From NCBI RefSeq assembly GCF_038002165.1, contig NZ_JBBOBR010000001.1, positions 3,410,001 through 3,474,000 on the forward strand: DNA of 64,000 bases. The letters run 5' to 3'. Origin of the DNA: Cytobacillus sp. FSL H8-0458 (GTDB lineage Bacteria > Bacillota > Bacilli > Bacillales > Cytobacillaceae). Of the stretch, positions 34,998-42,524 are shown piece by piece. Position numbers and translations under genes: made by a program. Below the pieces are notes generated by a model. It did no database searches. It was given only the letters and a program-made list of their open reading frames with translations, and had not been told where the DNA came from. Every line of letters begins with the position of its first letter. Position 1 is the stretch's first letter.

Positions 34998-35783
34998 CTA
35001 AGAGGCCCCCAGTTCATTCCGGTTAAAATAAACATTTAAAACCTGCTTCAGAGACTGATCAATCTGCACCCACTCATCAAGCTTATAGTTATTCAGCACT
35101 TCTGCCAAATTTGGCTTTATGCCGATCAATTTGATAATGCTGCCTGTCATGAAGTTCAATGTTTTAATCAGCTGGGTGAATTTCTCTATGCCTTTTCCTT
35201 CAATTTCTCCAACAGCTGTCAGATCAAAAAGAATTTCGTCATATTCGCCCGCAAAGACAGCCTTAAGGCAGCTTTCGGAAATAACGTTGATTTTATCCGC
35301 GGTTATATCGCCAAATAAAGGGATCAGACAAAGCGTTTCAGACAGCGGTATAAACGGCCCGGACAATTGATTCAGGCGGGTCAGCACCTGCTCCAGCTCT
35401 TCCTTTTTCTCCAAAAGTTCAAAGTCGGTGGAGGTCAGGCGATGCTGCAGCTGCATCAGTTTATCCATCAGTCCCTCGTTTGAGCTGTCTTTGGGCAGAA
35501 ACAGCATATTGGCATGATCCTCGCTGTCCCATTGGATATGAACCTCAAATAAACAAAGAGGCAATTCCCGGGTTTTCATATTCAGCTCCAGCTTTACAGG
35601 ATCCACACCGGGCTCCCAGCTGTATTGAATCAGCTTTTCGATGCTTTCTTCATCGATGATTCCTTTTAGATGTCCCCCGCTCAGGTCAAATCTTTCCCGT
35701 GCGATAGTGGAGTAGCTTACTATTTTTCCGTTTCTGTCAGCTTTTAAAAACGCAAGCGGAAGCGCATGATTAAAATATTGCAT
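34998..35783 (-). CDS. PAS-STAS protein, degenerate RsbR-like
   Basis: 261 residues: an N-terminal PAS-like region (about 1-110, AFLKADRNGKIVSYSTIARERFDLSG), a predicted coiled coil (about 118-155) and a C-terminal STAS domain (about 160-255). The second RsbR phosphorylation site is lost (DLTAVGEIEGKGIE, Gly in place of Thr), and the first is only partly kept (GDITADKI). The ATG at 35783 follows GGGAGG and overlaps the cobalamin-binding gene by 14 bases. It could receive a signal from that protein and pass it to the stressosome or another partner; this is inference. Confidence 0.78.
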   Translation of the reverse strand: MQYFNHALPLAFLKADRNGKIVSYSTIARERFDLSGGHLKGIIDEESIEKLIQYSWEPGVDPVKLELNMKTRELPLCLFEVHIQWDSEDHANMLFLPKDSSNEGLMDKLMQLQHRLTSTDFELLEKKEELEQVLTRLNQLSGPFIPLSETLCLIPLFGDITADKINVISESCLKAVFAGEYDEILFDLTAVGEIEGKGIEKFTQLIKTLNFMTGSIIKLIGIKPNLAEVLNNYKLDEWVQIDQSLKQVLNVYFNRNELGAS

Positions 35784-36414
35784 TTTGCTGTCCTCCCGCT
35801 TCATAATTCTGAAGCCATTTCTTTGTTTCCGGCAAATCCTTAAGGATAACCGTACGATCGGAACAATACGGAAGCAGGTCATACTTCCCTGCTAACCGCC
35901 CGCCAAGGATAACAGCCGGCTTATGCGGCAGCTTGGCAAATGCCTCGGCATATTCCGTCAGCTTCGGCAGGTGATAGACGATGGTCACTGACAGGCCGAT
36001 TACACTGGGCTTCCAGTCTTTTGCCGTTTTCAGCGCATATTCCAAAGGGAGACTTGGACCAAAATACTTCGTCTCCCAGCCATGCTCTTCAAAAAGGCTG
36101 TTAACCATCTTCAAACCAATATAATGCTGTTCCCCATCCAGGCAGAGAAACATGGCTTTTTGGCGTGATTGTCTTTTTTCACTTTGGTAAGCGAGTTTTG
36201 ACAGTACAAAATCACATGTAGCTGTTGCCAGATGCTCATCTGCCACTGTGATTTGATTCGTCTCCCACAGGTGGCCGATGTGCTGCATCGCAGGTGTAAT
36301 CAGATTTTGATAAACCTCGATACGCGATAGCTCCGGGTGTTTTCGGATATTTTCCCAAACTTTTCCGGAATTACCCTCAAGTAATAAGGAAGCAAGTGTT
36401 TCTGCCTGCTGCAT
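35770..36414 (-). CDS. Stand-alone cobalamin-binding protein with CarH/LitR-type signature
   Basis: 214 residues. A helical cap domain (about 1-85) carries the W-x9-EH motif (Trp50, Glu60, His61) that marks the adenosylcobalamin light sensors CarH and LitR. A B12-binding Rossmann domain follows, with the lower-ligand motif DGEQHYIG (His97), SVT at 142-144 and GG at 171-172. There is no MerR DNA-binding domain. The ATG at 36414 follows AAAGGGGG. Neighbours are a small helical protein upstream and a PAS-STAS protein downstream, coupled by overlap. It may be a light or cobalamin sensor working by protein contact. Confidence 0.82.
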   Translation of the reverse strand: MQQAETLASLLLEGNSGKVWENIRKHPELSRIEVYQNLITPAMQHIGHLWETNQITVADEHLATATCDFVLSKLAYQSEKRQSRQKAMFLCLDGEQHYIGLKMVNSLFEEHGWETKYFGPSLPLEYALKTAKDWKPSVIGLSVTIVYHLPKLTEYAEAFAKLPHKPAVILGGRLAGKYDLLPYCSDRTVILKDLPETKKWLQNYEAGGQQNAIF

Positions 36415-36415
36415 A

Positions 36416-36781
36416 CTACGCGCCCCCTTTCGATGGTTCACCTTTCAAGAAAGCAATGGCTTCCGCCAGGTAAAGATGGAACCGTTCTGCCTTCTCCGCA
36501 GACTCTTTCTCTTCAGCCAGTACAGCCTGAATGATTTCGAAGTTCTCGATCAGATGCCGGCTTTTCATCCCATGCCTGGTTAAAATGCCATTAAGCCAGA
36601 CTGCATAATCATTGAAAAAAGCAGACTGATCCATCTCATAAGCTGTCTCAAGATGCTTCATATGATGATGATTGTCTTCCCGGCACTTCTCTTTTCCCTG
36701 TTCGCCGAACCGTTCCATAAGGGAAGGCTCACGCTCATAAATTTTTTCGGTAACACTATTTACGATCTTATCATGATTCAC
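36416..36781 (-). CDS. Small helical protein of the cobalamin module
   Basis: 121 residues, predicted all-helical, with the motif YEREPSLMERFGEQGKEKCREDNHHHMKHLETAYEMDQSAFFNDYAVWLNGIL. From memory, this type of domain occurs at the N-terminus of cobalamin-binding sensor proteins in other bacteria, here encoded separately. The start is a GTG that shares bases with the stop of the ABM gene (GTGA), and the stop is one base before the start of the cobalamin gene. The three His in a row could bind a metal or haem. Function inferred only from the neighbours. Confidence 0.65.
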   Translation of the reverse strand: MNHDKIVNSVTEKIYEREPSLMERFGEQGKEKCREDNHHHMKHLETAYEMDQSAFFNDYAVWLNGILTRHGMKSRHLIENFEIIQAVLAEEKESAEKAERFHLYLAEAIAFLKGEPSKGGA

Positions 36782-37083
36782 TTAGCCACCACCTTATATT
36801 GAGAAACCTTCGGAACCACGGCAGCGAGCTCCTGATCCGGATACTTTTTCTCCAGATCATGAATCCTCTTAAAATCTTCGCTCCGGACCCAGCTTAAATA
36901 GTTTTCTTTTGTATTAAAAATGAGCTGCACAGTCAGTTCACCTGCGCGCTTATCATTCTGCAGCAGCAGAAAATCGACAAACCCCTCTGCCTGATCGACT
37001 GACCGCGAGCGATTCTTATATATACGAATGACTTCTTCCGACTTTTCATCGGGAACGTCGAATGTTGAAAAAACAGTGTACAT
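36778..37083 (-). CDS. ABM domain protein, haem-degrading monooxygenase-like
   Basis: 101 residues with the antibiotic-biosynthesis-monooxygenase fold as in HmoA/HmoB and IsdG: short ferredoxin-like strands and helices, FVDFLLLQNDKRAGELTVQLIFNTKENYLSWVRSEDFKRIH. It may oxidise haem or another small substrate. It is the first gene of the module. Coupling by the GTGA overlap with the next gene suggests it works with the cobalamin sensor, for example in the supply of a tetrapyrrole or iron signal; that is speculative. Confidence 0.78.
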   Translation of the reverse strand: MYTVFSTFDVPDEKSEEVIRIYKNRSRSVDQAEGFVDFLLLQNDKRAGELTVQLIFNTKENYLSWVRSEDFKRIHDLEKKYPDQELAAVVPKVSQYKVVAK

Positions 37084-37121
37084 GTACTCTCCTCCAATTT
37101 TGGGAGTTTTATGGCTTCTTC

Positions 37122-37149
37122 AGTATAACATACCGTTTTGGATTGTCAT
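37122..37149 (-). promoter_or_regulatory. Candidate promoter of the cobalamin/STAS module
   Basis: On the minus strand an ATGACA -35-like box (plus 37144-37149) and a TATACT -10 box (plus 37122-37127) are 16 bp apart, about 40 bases before the ABM start codon. Confidence 0.45.
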
Positions 37150-37169
37150 TTTGGAAGGGTTATAGGTTG

Positions 37170-37349
37170 GAGTCGGCGGTTTTATTATTTGCCGGCAACC
37201 TCATTATTTCCGGACTGCTGTTTGCTACCTTTATTACGCTTCTCCTGATTCCGGCGGTTTACCGCTTGTTCTCTGTGTCCAGTCTCCGTTTTGGCTGGTT
37301 AAAGAAAAAGCAGAAAAAAGTTAAAGTGATTCCCGATACCGTTAATTAA
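37170..37349 (+). pseudogene. C-terminal remnant of an RND efflux transporter
   Basis: The 3' 60 codons read LLFAGNLIISGLLFATFITLLLIPAVYRLF..., which matches the last membrane segments of RND pumps (the GGLLFST-TLLVVPVLY pattern). A short open frame extends upstream to 37062 but contains no further RND sequence. The remaining 900 or more residues are absent. The rest was probably lost in the rearrangement that placed the cobalamin module here. Confidence 0.5.
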
Positions 37350-37358
37350 CTGTGAACA

Positions 37359-37380
37359 GCCCCCTCAAAAATGAGGGGGC
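37359..37380 (+). terminator. GC-rich hairpin before the Cys-rich gene
   Basis: GCCCCCTCA and its complement form a 9-bp stem with a 4-base loop, followed only by ATTT. It could end the remnant transcript or stabilise a leader. Confidence 0.5.
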
Positions 37381-37467
37381 ATTTGCGGATTTTTTAAGCA
37401 ATATGGACAAGGGCTCTTTCCTTCTGGTTTCCCCTTCATATATTAGAAGGAGAAAGGAGTGAAACCC

Positions 37468-37731
37468 ATGTGCCATTATTGTGTGGAAGAAGAATTTTAT
37501 TATAAGAAAAAGGTTTGCTGCAAAAAGAAAGAAAAGCCTGAACATCACGGCTGCAAGAAATGCACAAGCGATTTTAAACACCATTGTCCCTGCAAAAAAT
37601 GTTCATCTGAACATAAAAGCTGTTCCTGTAAAAAATGCAAACCTGAAATTCATCATTGCACCTGCAAAAAATGCTCATTTGAGCGGCATTACAGCTGCTG
37701 TAAAAAATGTTCCCACAGCTCCCACTATTAA
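37468..37731 (+). CDS. Small Cys/His/Lys-rich repeat protein
   Basis: 87 residues including 18 Cys and 11 His, with many Lys. The sequence is built of near-repeats of about 14-15 residues, each with CKKC and often a preceding HHC or SCS (for example HHCPCKKCSSEHK and SCSCKKCKPEIHHCTCKKC). A metal-binding or cross-linked structural role, perhaps in the spore coat, is plausible. I know no family. AAAGGAG precedes the ATG at 37468; the in-frame GTG at 37459 is less likely. A terminator follows at once, so it is monocistronic. Confidence 0.8.
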   Translation: MCHYCVEEEFYYKKKVCCKKKEKPEHHGCKKCTSDFKHHCPCKKCSSEHKSCSCKKCKPEIHHCTCKKCSFERHYSCCKKCSHSSHY

Positions 37732-37742
37732 TCCGGTAAAAC

Positions 37743-37779
37743 AGCGGCCAGCATTGCTGACCGCTTGCTTTATTTTTTT
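37743..37779 (+). terminator. Intrinsic terminator after Cys-rich gene
   Basis: AGCGGCCAGCA pairs with TGCTGACCGCT (one mismatch), followed by TTTATTTTTTT. Confidence 0.75.
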
Positions 37780-38318
37780 GCGGCGCTCTTCAAACCCATC
37801 ATCAAAAGGCGAATACCCAGAAAAAAGAGGATAAAGCCTATGAACGAATAAGTATGCTTCCAATGTATGAGCACAAACATATTTAAGAAGCTAAATAATG
37901 GTTCAAAGATATAAGCAAACAGGATTCCCAGGCCCGCTGCTGCAGCAGCATAGCTTTTCCAGGAGCTGAAGTACTGGTAAATCAGCATCCCTGACACCGG
38001 AATGACCACAAAATCTGCTGGCACTAATGGCGGAATAAAATGAAACAGCTTATCGGGATATCCCCACAAAAGAAAGCTCACTCCCACAACATCCAGAAAA
38101 CAGGCAAAGATCGCACAGATTAAGCCAAAAGTCATAATTTCAAATAACCTGCTCTTATCCACCAGCTTCCACCAAATAAAAAATGGCAAAATGCTCGCAG
38201 CCAGCAGCAGCCACCAATTAAAGCTGAACAAATCCTCATTCAGCCAATGGTCAAGAGAAACATCCCTTAATTTTCCCCTTAGGGTTTGCTCATCTTTATA
38301 GGAAGGAATGCGGCTCAT
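37770..38318 (-). CDS. CBO0543 family membrane protein
   Basis: 182 residues with four to five predicted membrane segments; the stretch VDVVGVSFLLWGYPDKLFHFIPPLVPADFVVIPVSGMLIYQYF-like (LFHFIPPLVPADFVVIPV) is typical of CBO0543 family proteins of spore formers. Function unknown. The ATG at 38318 has AGGTGA upstream; the upstream ATG at 38333 has no ribosome binding site. It is convergent with the Cys-rich gene and related to the protein at 16354-16809. Confidence 0.75.
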   Translation of the reverse strand: MSRIPSYKDEQTLRGKLRDVSLDHWLNEDLFSFNWWLLLAASILPFFIWWKLVDKSRLFEIMTFGLICAIFACFLDVVGVSFLLWGYPDKLFHFIPPLVPADFVVIPVSGMLIYQYFSSWKSYAAAAAGLGILFAYIFEPLFSFLNMFVLIHWKHTYSFIGFILFFLGIRLLMMGLKSAAKK

Positions 38319-38454
38319 CTCGTCACCTGCCATTTTGAGTTTGTATCTTGTTACTCATTTTCCCCTTTGGAAGAAGTTACATACAGTAAGCAGATGGTTT
38401 TAGTGAACTATTGGCAGATAGCGCAATTATCCTCTTAGCGGCGTATTCAGCCAT

Positions 38455-38485
38455 AAAAAAGCGGCCGGGCAGAGCCAGCCGCTTT
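38455..38485 (-). terminator. Intrinsic terminator after MerR-TipAS gene
   Basis: A GCGGC/GCCGC stem with an inner GGC/GCC pairing and a six-base T-run on the minus strand (plus AAAAAA at 38455-38460). Confidence 0.75.
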
Positions 38486-38490
38486 CATTC

Positions 38491-39252
38491 CTATTGCTGT
38501 CCAGTATAAATCTTGATTGCATCCCTTAAAAACTCAGCGGCACCAGTCTGAATTTTATCATAATAAGCTTTAAACCTTTCATCTGCCACATACATTTCCG
38601 CCAGGCCTGCGTGGGCCTCTTTGCTGTATTCGCTCCAATAGAATGTGATCCATTGCTTATGCAGGCCGGCTGCTTTTTGAGCAAGCCCGCCCGCCGGATC
38701 GCCTGTTTCCATGGCCTGGGCTAAGGTACTGTTCACCTCTTCAGCAAGTTTGGTTACAGCCTCATGTTCCTCCCGGGTCATGTTCATGAGTTTGGCATTC
38801 GAATTATCTACTGTCTCCTCACCATATTTTTCGCGGATTTCTTTTCCGTATTGCTTCTCGTTATCTTCAATCATTTTCTTTTTGAATCCTTCAAACTTTT
38901 CTTTATCTGACATGGTTGTTCTCCCTTCTGCTGAAGCTATCGTTTTTTCTACATTTGTAATAAGCAGATCAAGCTGCTTTCTTTTCTCAAGGAGTTTCTC
39001 GCGGTGCTCCTTCAGCGCATCCGCAGCATCGAAAACCGGTGCTGTAATGATATCTTTGATCTGATCGAGGCTGACGCCAAGTTCTCTGTAAAACAGAATC
39101 TGCTGCAGCCTGTCAACTTCCTGCTGGCTATAAATCCGGTATCCCGACGAATTGGTTCTTGCCGGCTTAAGAATCCCGATTTCATCGTAATACCTGAGGG
39201 TCCTCGAGCTGACCCCGGCCAGCTGCGCGAGCTTATGCACTGTGTATTCCAT
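38491..39252 (-). CDS. MerR-family regulator with TipAS domain
   Basis: 253 residues: MerR DNA-binding domain (about 1-70, VHKLAQLAGVSSRTLRYYDEIGILKPARTNSSGYRIYS), a coiled-coil linker (about 75-115) and a C-terminal TipAS antibiotic-recognition domain (about 125-250). TipAL proteins bind thiopeptides covalently and induce export or resistance genes. The usual target lies in the same region, but here no transporter is adjacent. The ATG overlaps AAAGGAG. The flanking structured repeat lies upstream, so its promoter may be there. Confidence 0.88.
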   Translation of the reverse strand: MEYTVHKLAQLAGVSSRTLRYYDEIGILKPARTNSSGYRIYSQQEVDRLQQILFYRELGVSLDQIKDIITAPVFDAADALKEHREKLLEKRKQLDLLITNVEKTIASAEGRTTMSDKEKFEGFKKKMIEDNEKQYGKEIREKYGEETVDNSNAKLMNMTREEHEAVTKLAEEVNSTLAQAMETGDPAGGLAQKAAGLHKQWITFYWSEYSKEAHAGLAEMYVADERFKAYYDKIQTGAAEFLRDAIKIYTGQQ

Positions 39253-39271
39253 GCGATAGTCCTCCTTTCAA

Positions 39272-39505
39272 GAAAAGCGTAAGCGCCTCCAGATGAACTT
39301 AAACTATAAACCGCCGAGTCATGTGGCGAACGTTGAAGTCAGCACATCCTGTGCAAGCCCGACAGGCATAAGACGAATCACGCAGGAAATCTCCTAAAGC
39401 AAGCTTTGGTCGGGCGATGTATCGCTGACGAAGCGTTCCTTGTCCTGATTTCTGGAGTGATTTACTTATGACCCCGAGGGGCTAGGCGCTGCAGCTAGAG
39501 AATGA
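39272..39505. repeat. Structured dispersed element, MITE-like or RNA-like
   Basis: The 330-base gap 39253-39583 holds no gene. From about 39272 to 39505 it contains a block starting AAGCGTAAGCGCCT and ending AGGCGCTGCAGC, the ends being partly complementary (AGCGCCT/AGGCGCT). Inside are CCCGACAGGC, CCCCGAGGGG and the near-complementary pair GGAAATC/GATTTCT. I recall similar blocks scattered in Bacillaceae intergenic regions, but no name or function. Confidence 0.5.
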
Positions 39506-39583
39506 AAAGTTATAGAAAGTACTTTCTGTTAATAACGATACACCTTTACGCAGCGTGAAGGTCAAACATTTTTTATAAAAAAA

Positions 39584-39955
39584 TTAATTCAGTTTTTTTA
39601 TCAGGAGAGCGGCGGTGGTCCTGGAGATTCTGCATCCTTCCAGGTCAGCTTCCTTAATCAATCCAAGGTCCATGGCTGATTTTATTTTACCTTCATCCGG
39701 ACGCTTTTGAATTAGATCGATAAGATTCAGCTGCTCCAGTTTGCTGACAGTTGGAACTGGATCAAACTTTTCCGTCCTTCTAATCTGCCTCTGCAATTTG
39801 TAGCTATCAATTTTGACTTCCCCTTTTTCATTCTGTCCCACTGCTGTATCAAAATACTGGTGGAACAGGTCTTTCAATTTATCCAGTTCTGCTTCCAGAT
39901 CCTTTTTCCTGCGGTTCAGCTCATCAAAACGGACCAGCATCTCTTTTGTTATCAT
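39584..39955 (-). CDS. Coiled-coil protein of unknown function
   Basis: 123 residues. The first 40 form a likely coiled coil (MLVRFDELNRRKKDLEAELDKLKDLFHQYFD), followed by a short acidic linker and a C-terminal region with KLEQLNLIDLIQKRPDEGKIKSAMDLGLI. No known domain recognised. It may be a regulator of a phage or stress operon, but there is no evidence for that here. No clear operon partner; it is divergent from aadK. Confidence 0.6.
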   Translation of the reverse strand: MITKEMLVRFDELNRRKKDLEAELDKLKDLFHQYFDTAVGQNEKGEVKIDSYKLQRQIRRTEKFDPVPTVSKLEQLNLIDLIQKRPDEGKIKSAMDLGLIKEADLEGCRISRTTAALLIKKLN

Positions 39956-40141
39956 GGTTCGATCGCCTCTTTTCTTGGATGATACTTCATCTTATTTAGG
40001 TAGCGGCGGATTTATGCACGGTTCAAGAACATACGTTCTTAAATGCGCATTCATAGAGATGTTGTAAAATGGAATTAACTAGTAGGAGGCTTAATGTTTT
40101 GATGGTATCTTAAAAGTATAACCAAACAAACAGGAGGCCAC

Positions 40142-41020
40142 ATGAAGTCAAGAACTGAAACCGAGATGATGAATCTGATTTTAGGAACCGCCAAGGAAGA
40201 TGAGCGGGTCCGCACGGTTATTTTGAATGGATCTCGCGCGAATCCAAATGTGAAGAAGGATATTTTTCAGGATTTTGATATTGTGTACATCGTTAGGGAA
40301 ATGGAATCTTTCACCTGTGATCATAGCTGGGTGGATGTGTTTGGAGAGCGGGTGATGATGCAGATGCCTGAGGAGAAGGTGCACTCACTTGCCGATGGGA
40401 ACGGCCGCTTCCCTTATCTCATGCAGTTTATGGACGGGAACCGGATCGATCTGACTTTGATTCCGGCTGAAAGGATGGATGATCTGCTGGAGCCTGACAG
40501 CCTGAGTGTGCTGCTTCTTGATAAGGATGGGCTGATTGGGTCCCTGCCGCCAGCCAGTGACCAAGATTACCACATTAAGAAGCCGGATGCGAAAGAGTTT
40601 GCCGATTTGTGCAATGAGTTTTGGTGGATTACGATGAATATCAGCAAAGGGCTTTGGCGCCGGGAACTTACTTACGCGATGTTTATGCATGAGCAGATCA
40701 ATCGCAATGTGATCATAACCATGTTGGAATGGAAGGCCGGCATCGCAGCCGATTTTAGAAAGAGCGCAGGCAAAGCCGGCAAGTATCTGCCCGAATATCT
40801 TTCCGCCGGGGAATGGGAACATTTTCAGGCTACATACTCAGACGCCGAATTTGAACACATCTGGGATGCCCTTTTTACCATGTGCTCCCTTTTCAGAAAT
40901 ACAGCTGTTGAGGTCGCGGAGAAACTTGGCTTTGAGTACCCATTTGAAGATGATAAGCGTGTGACCGGATTCATAAAGCATGTCAGCAGCCTGCCTGCAG
41001 ACGCCCAATCCATCTATTAA
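40142..41020 (+). CDS. aadK: Aminoglycoside 6-adenylyltransferase, AadK-like
   Basis: 292 residues with the nucleotidyltransferase motif LNGSRANPNVKKDIFQDFDIVYIV (GS...DxD type) near residues 28-52 and the C-terminal helical substrate domain of the ANT(6) family. Chromosomal AadK of B. subtilis confers weak streptomycin resistance by adenylating position 6. AGGAGG precedes the ATG. It is a single gene with its own terminator, typical of intrinsic resistance in this group. No flanking mobile element was seen. Confidence 0.9.
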   Translation: MKSRTETEMMNLILGTAKEDERVRTVILNGSRANPNVKKDIFQDFDIVYIVREMESFTCDHSWVDVFGERVMMQMPEEKVHSLADGNGRFPYLMQFMDGNRIDLTLIPAERMDDLLEPDSLSVLLLDKDGLIGSLPPASDQDYHIKKPDAKEFADLCNEFWWITMNISKGLWRRELTYAMFMHEQINRNVIITMLEWKAGIAADFRKSAGKAGKYLPEYLSAGEWEHFQATYSDAEFEHIWDALFTMCSLFRNTAVEVAEKLGFEYPFEDDKRVTGFIKHVSSLPADAQSIY

Positions 41021-41048
41021 AAAATCCCCTTCGCTCAGGGGATTTTTC
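41019..41048. terminator. Bidirectional intrinsic terminator
   Basis: AAAATCCCC/GGGGATTTTT stem with an 8-base loop between the convergent aadK and NCS2 genes; A-run and T-run flank it on both sides. Confidence 0.85.
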
Positions 41049-42355
41049 TAGTTGTTCTTTAACTCGAGCTGTTCGAACGCAGACCAGTTCACCATTTTTT
41101 CCAAAAGAATGGAGATCAGGACGCCCATAAGCAGCCCGTTTGAGATGAATGGCTGAATTAATACAGGGAATTCTGCGAACACGGCAGACGGTGTATTCAT
41201 AAGGCTGATTCCAATCAGGACGGGTGCCGCTAAACGGAAGATGGTGTCTGAGTTGAACACTTTTCCGCTTAAGCTGTTGAAAGCAGTCCCGAACAGCTGC
41301 AGATACGCGACAAACAGCACGGCGTTCCCGACTGTTACCGGCATGCCGGCGAGCCATGAGCCCAAGTGCGGGACCAGGCCAATTACAGTTAAGAGCGCTC
41401 CCCCAATGAAGAAGGGTGTTCTCATCAATACGCGCGTACTCTGCAGGAACCCAATCGATGAAGTGAATGGCGTATACGGCACAAGGCCAAAGCCGCTTCC
41501 AATTACGGTGAATACCGAGGTGATAAAGATCGAGCCGCGGTACTCGCGCTTCCCGGATTCCTTTTTAAATAGGCGGTCACCGGAACTGATTGAAGCGACT
41601 GTGTTGCTCAGGTTCATCAGACACGCAAAGAAGGCTACTGCCACAATTCCGATTTCCAGGTTAGGCTGGCCCAGCGGAAAGAGTGTAAAGCTCACACCTT
41701 CGGATGCCGTTCCCTGCACTGCTTCACCGGCAAACAGGAGATCATAGCCGATCCACCCTGCCAGCAATCCTATTAATATGGAAAAATTACTGATGAGGGC
41801 GTTCCCTTTTAATTTTAATAAACTCACAAAAATGACGAGGACGAAGGAATAAAGCGTAATCGGCACATCAATGGTGCCCTGCTCGCCGACCTTCATCATG
41901 CCTTTAAAAAAGATGAAAATCAGCTGGAAGGTTAATAGAAACAAATAAACGGACATCACCATCGGGCTGAAGATTGCTTTCAGAAGTGAAATGCCGTTGA
42001 ATGCTGCGAGGATCAGCGTGACACCCGAAGCGAGCATCACCCCTGTCGCAATTCCGCCTCCGATTTCTGGAAAACTCATTCCAAGGGAGGATGCCGACAG
42101 GCCAAGGTTCAGGATGACTCCCCACAGCAAGCCGGAATGACCTTCCATAAGCGGATAGCGATGCCCTTTCCAGCCCTGAAAAATGGTAGCCAGCCCCGTA
42201 AAGATAAGCGAGGCTCTCAGCATCATCGCAATCGTTTCACCCGGAAGCCCGAAGACGGTTCCTACTGAAATCGGGACCATCACGGTATTTGCAAAAATAA
42301 AAAATAGCCATTGAACAGAAGAAAATATCGTCACGGTACCAAACCGTTTATCCAA
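41048..42355 (-). CDS. NCS2-family purine/pyrimidine permease
   Basis: 435 residues with about 14 hydrophobic segments; motifs of the uracil/xanthine permease family such as GHRYPLMEGHSGLLWGVILNLG, a QxH-type middle region and the C-terminal FGTAFNSLSGKVF. The nucleobase transported (uracil, xanthine, urate) cannot be fixed. The start is TTG at 42355 with a modest AAGTG site; an upstream start is possible. It is downstream of an intergenic stretch and opposite to aadK. Confidence 0.8.
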   Translation of the reverse strand: MDKRFGTVTIFSSVQWLFFIFANTVMVPISVGTVFGLPGETIAMMLRASLIFTGLATIFQGWKGHRYPLMEGHSGLLWGVILNLGLSASSLGMSFPEIGGGIATGVMLASGVTLILAAFNGISLLKAIFSPMVMSVYLFLLTFQLIFIFFKGMMKVGEQGTIDVPITLYSFVLVIFVSLLKLKGNALISNFSILIGLLAGWIGYDLLFAGEAVQGTASEGVSFTLFPLGQPNLEIGIVAVAFFACLMNLSNTVASISSGDRLFKKESGKREYRGSIFITSVFTVIGSGFGLVPYTPFTSSIGFLQSTRVLMRTPFFIGGALLTVIGLVPHLGSWLAGMPVTVGNAVLFVAYLQLFGTAFNSLSGKVFNSDTIFRLAAPVLIGISLMNTPSAVFAEFPVLIQPFISNGLLMGVLISILLEKMVNWSAFEQLELKNN

Positions 42356-42486
42356 GATGCCAACACTTCTTTCTATTATTTCGTTTCTCTAAAATAACTA
42401 GCTATTATTATAGTACAAATTTCGAGAAATTTCTTTGGGTTTATCTTGAAAAAGAGTGGAAATTGCAGAATGCGGCGGCGAATAGG

Positions 42487-42514
42487 AAAAGCCCGCAAAA
42501 TCCATTGCGGGCTC
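42487..42514 (-). terminator. Intrinsic terminator after DUF819 gene
   Basis: GCCCGCAA/TTGCGGGC stem with a 6-base loop and a short T-run on the minus strand, right after the DUF819 gene. Confidence 0.75.
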
Positions 42515-42524
42515 TGCTCCATTT

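Noticed and set aside
37342..37584. 80-codon minus-strand frame opposite the Cys-rich gene
   Set aside because: It is mostly antisense to the Cys-rich gene with no ribosome binding site of its own, and its sequence is typical of the shadow of a Lys/Cys-rich gene.
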